A stretch of DNA of 64,000 nt from Paragordius varius (Eukaryota; Nematomorpha): contig OZ176054.1 in NCBI GenBank assembly GCA_964247055.1, positions 8,494,001-8,558,000 of the forward strand, in the 5' to 3' direction. Each line of letters begins with the position of its first letter. Position 1 is the first letter of the stretch. Under the pieces are notes generated by a model. It was given only the letters and a program-made list of their open reading frames with translations. It was not told where the DNA came from and made no database searches. The position numbers were made by a program, and so were the translations under genes. This document shows positions 63,746 through 64,000 of the stretch, piece after piece.

Positions 63746-63907
63746 TTTTAACGGCCAAATAGCTGAAAATGAGGCTTTCGATTTTACGGTTTGATCGACG
63801 TGCCTACAGCTAAAACCACGCCGAACTGGACCGCTGCCTGCTGGGGCGTGTAATAACAATATTAAACATATTGATTTTAAAACTGATATGTTTGTACTTT
63901 TTGCCAT
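63746..63907 (-). CDS. Possible first exon of a lipid phosphate phosphatase-like gene
   Basis: An ATG-started frame of 54 codons on the minus strand ends at a GTAAAA donor in phase 0. It has a hydrophobic segment (ISVLKSICLILLL) followed by GPVRRGFSCRHVDQTVKSK. Phospholipid phosphatases (PLPP/LPP) open with a transmembrane helix and then a P.QRGFFC.D.SI motif. The agreement in spacing and in RGF.C is suggestive. The GC content of this stretch is clearly higher than that of its surroundings, as in real exons here. No downstream exon with the catalytic KxxxxxxRP or SGH motifs was found in the window. The call is tentative. Confidence 0.35.
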
Positions 63908-64000
63908 CGATACAATAAGGAATTTATGGTTAGTTATATTTTATTGCAAACTGATTATTTTAAGCCTTATAAAATACAAAAACTGAATCTATATAGTATT

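Noticed and set aside
1-64000. CRISPR array, tRNA, rRNA or operon-like gene packing
   Set aside because: No regularly spaced identical short repeats, no cloverleaf-like sequence and no rRNA blocks were recognised on reading. A dedicated tRNA scan was not possible.

Overview
This is a very AT-rich eukaryotic nuclear window that reads with the standard code. Its recognisable genes point to an animal: eIF3b, a CABIT-domain protein, TMBIM4, STRIP (FAM40), UBA2, ABTB1, MRPL51 and ribophorin I (RPN1). All but UBA2 and MRPL51 are interrupted by spliceosomal introns. I assembled the exon chains by hand from homology and reading phase. The complete chains close in frame and give proteins near the usual family sizes: TMBIM4 230 aa, STRIP 1030 aa, ABTB1 540 aa, RPN1 614 aa.

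Layout: 1-3.3 kb, 3' end of eIF3b (+). 5.8-7.8 kb, CABIT-like gene (-). 9.6-14.9 kb, repeats: a hAT element with a target-site duplication, a repeat family in tandem, a MITE, and a Penelope-type repeat cluster that carries a hammerhead ribozyme and a near-perfect 115-bp inverted repeat. 15.1-15.9 kb, TMBIM4 (+). 16.3-28.4 kb, 22-exon STRIP (-), whose long introns hold a Penelope GIY-YIG fragment, a LINE fragment and a hAT element with another repeat inserted in it. 28.6-30.7 kb, intronless UBA2 (+), divergent from STRIP across 147 bp. 31.2-31.9 kb, a degenerate tandem satellite. 35.6-42.0 kb, ABTB1 (+). 45.9-46.5 kb, MRPL51 (+), convergent with RPN1 (-, 46.7-52.6 kb). 52.6-63.7 kb, a gene-poor stretch with hAT remnants. 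63.75-63.9 kb, a possible first exon of a lipid-phosphate-phosphatase-like gene (-).

The most unusual signal is a two-class intron population. Thirteen introns are only 21-30 nt long: all six in TMBIM4, the first four in ABTB1, the first two in RPN1 and the first in STRIP. The other introns of the same genes run from 40 nt to 3.2 kb, and no intron I placed lies between 31 and 39 nt. The tiny ones are always the 5'-most introns of the gene. Introns this short are known in dicyemid mesozoans, and small 5' introns in flatworms. A simplified spiralian is therefore a reasonable guess, but the sequence does not prove it.

The genes are housekeeping and do not form a pathway: translation initiation, ER N-glycosylation, SUMO activation, the STRIPAK scaffold, a mitochondrial ribosomal protein and a Golgi/ER Bax-inhibitor protein. 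I see no operon, CRISPR array, tRNA or rRNA.
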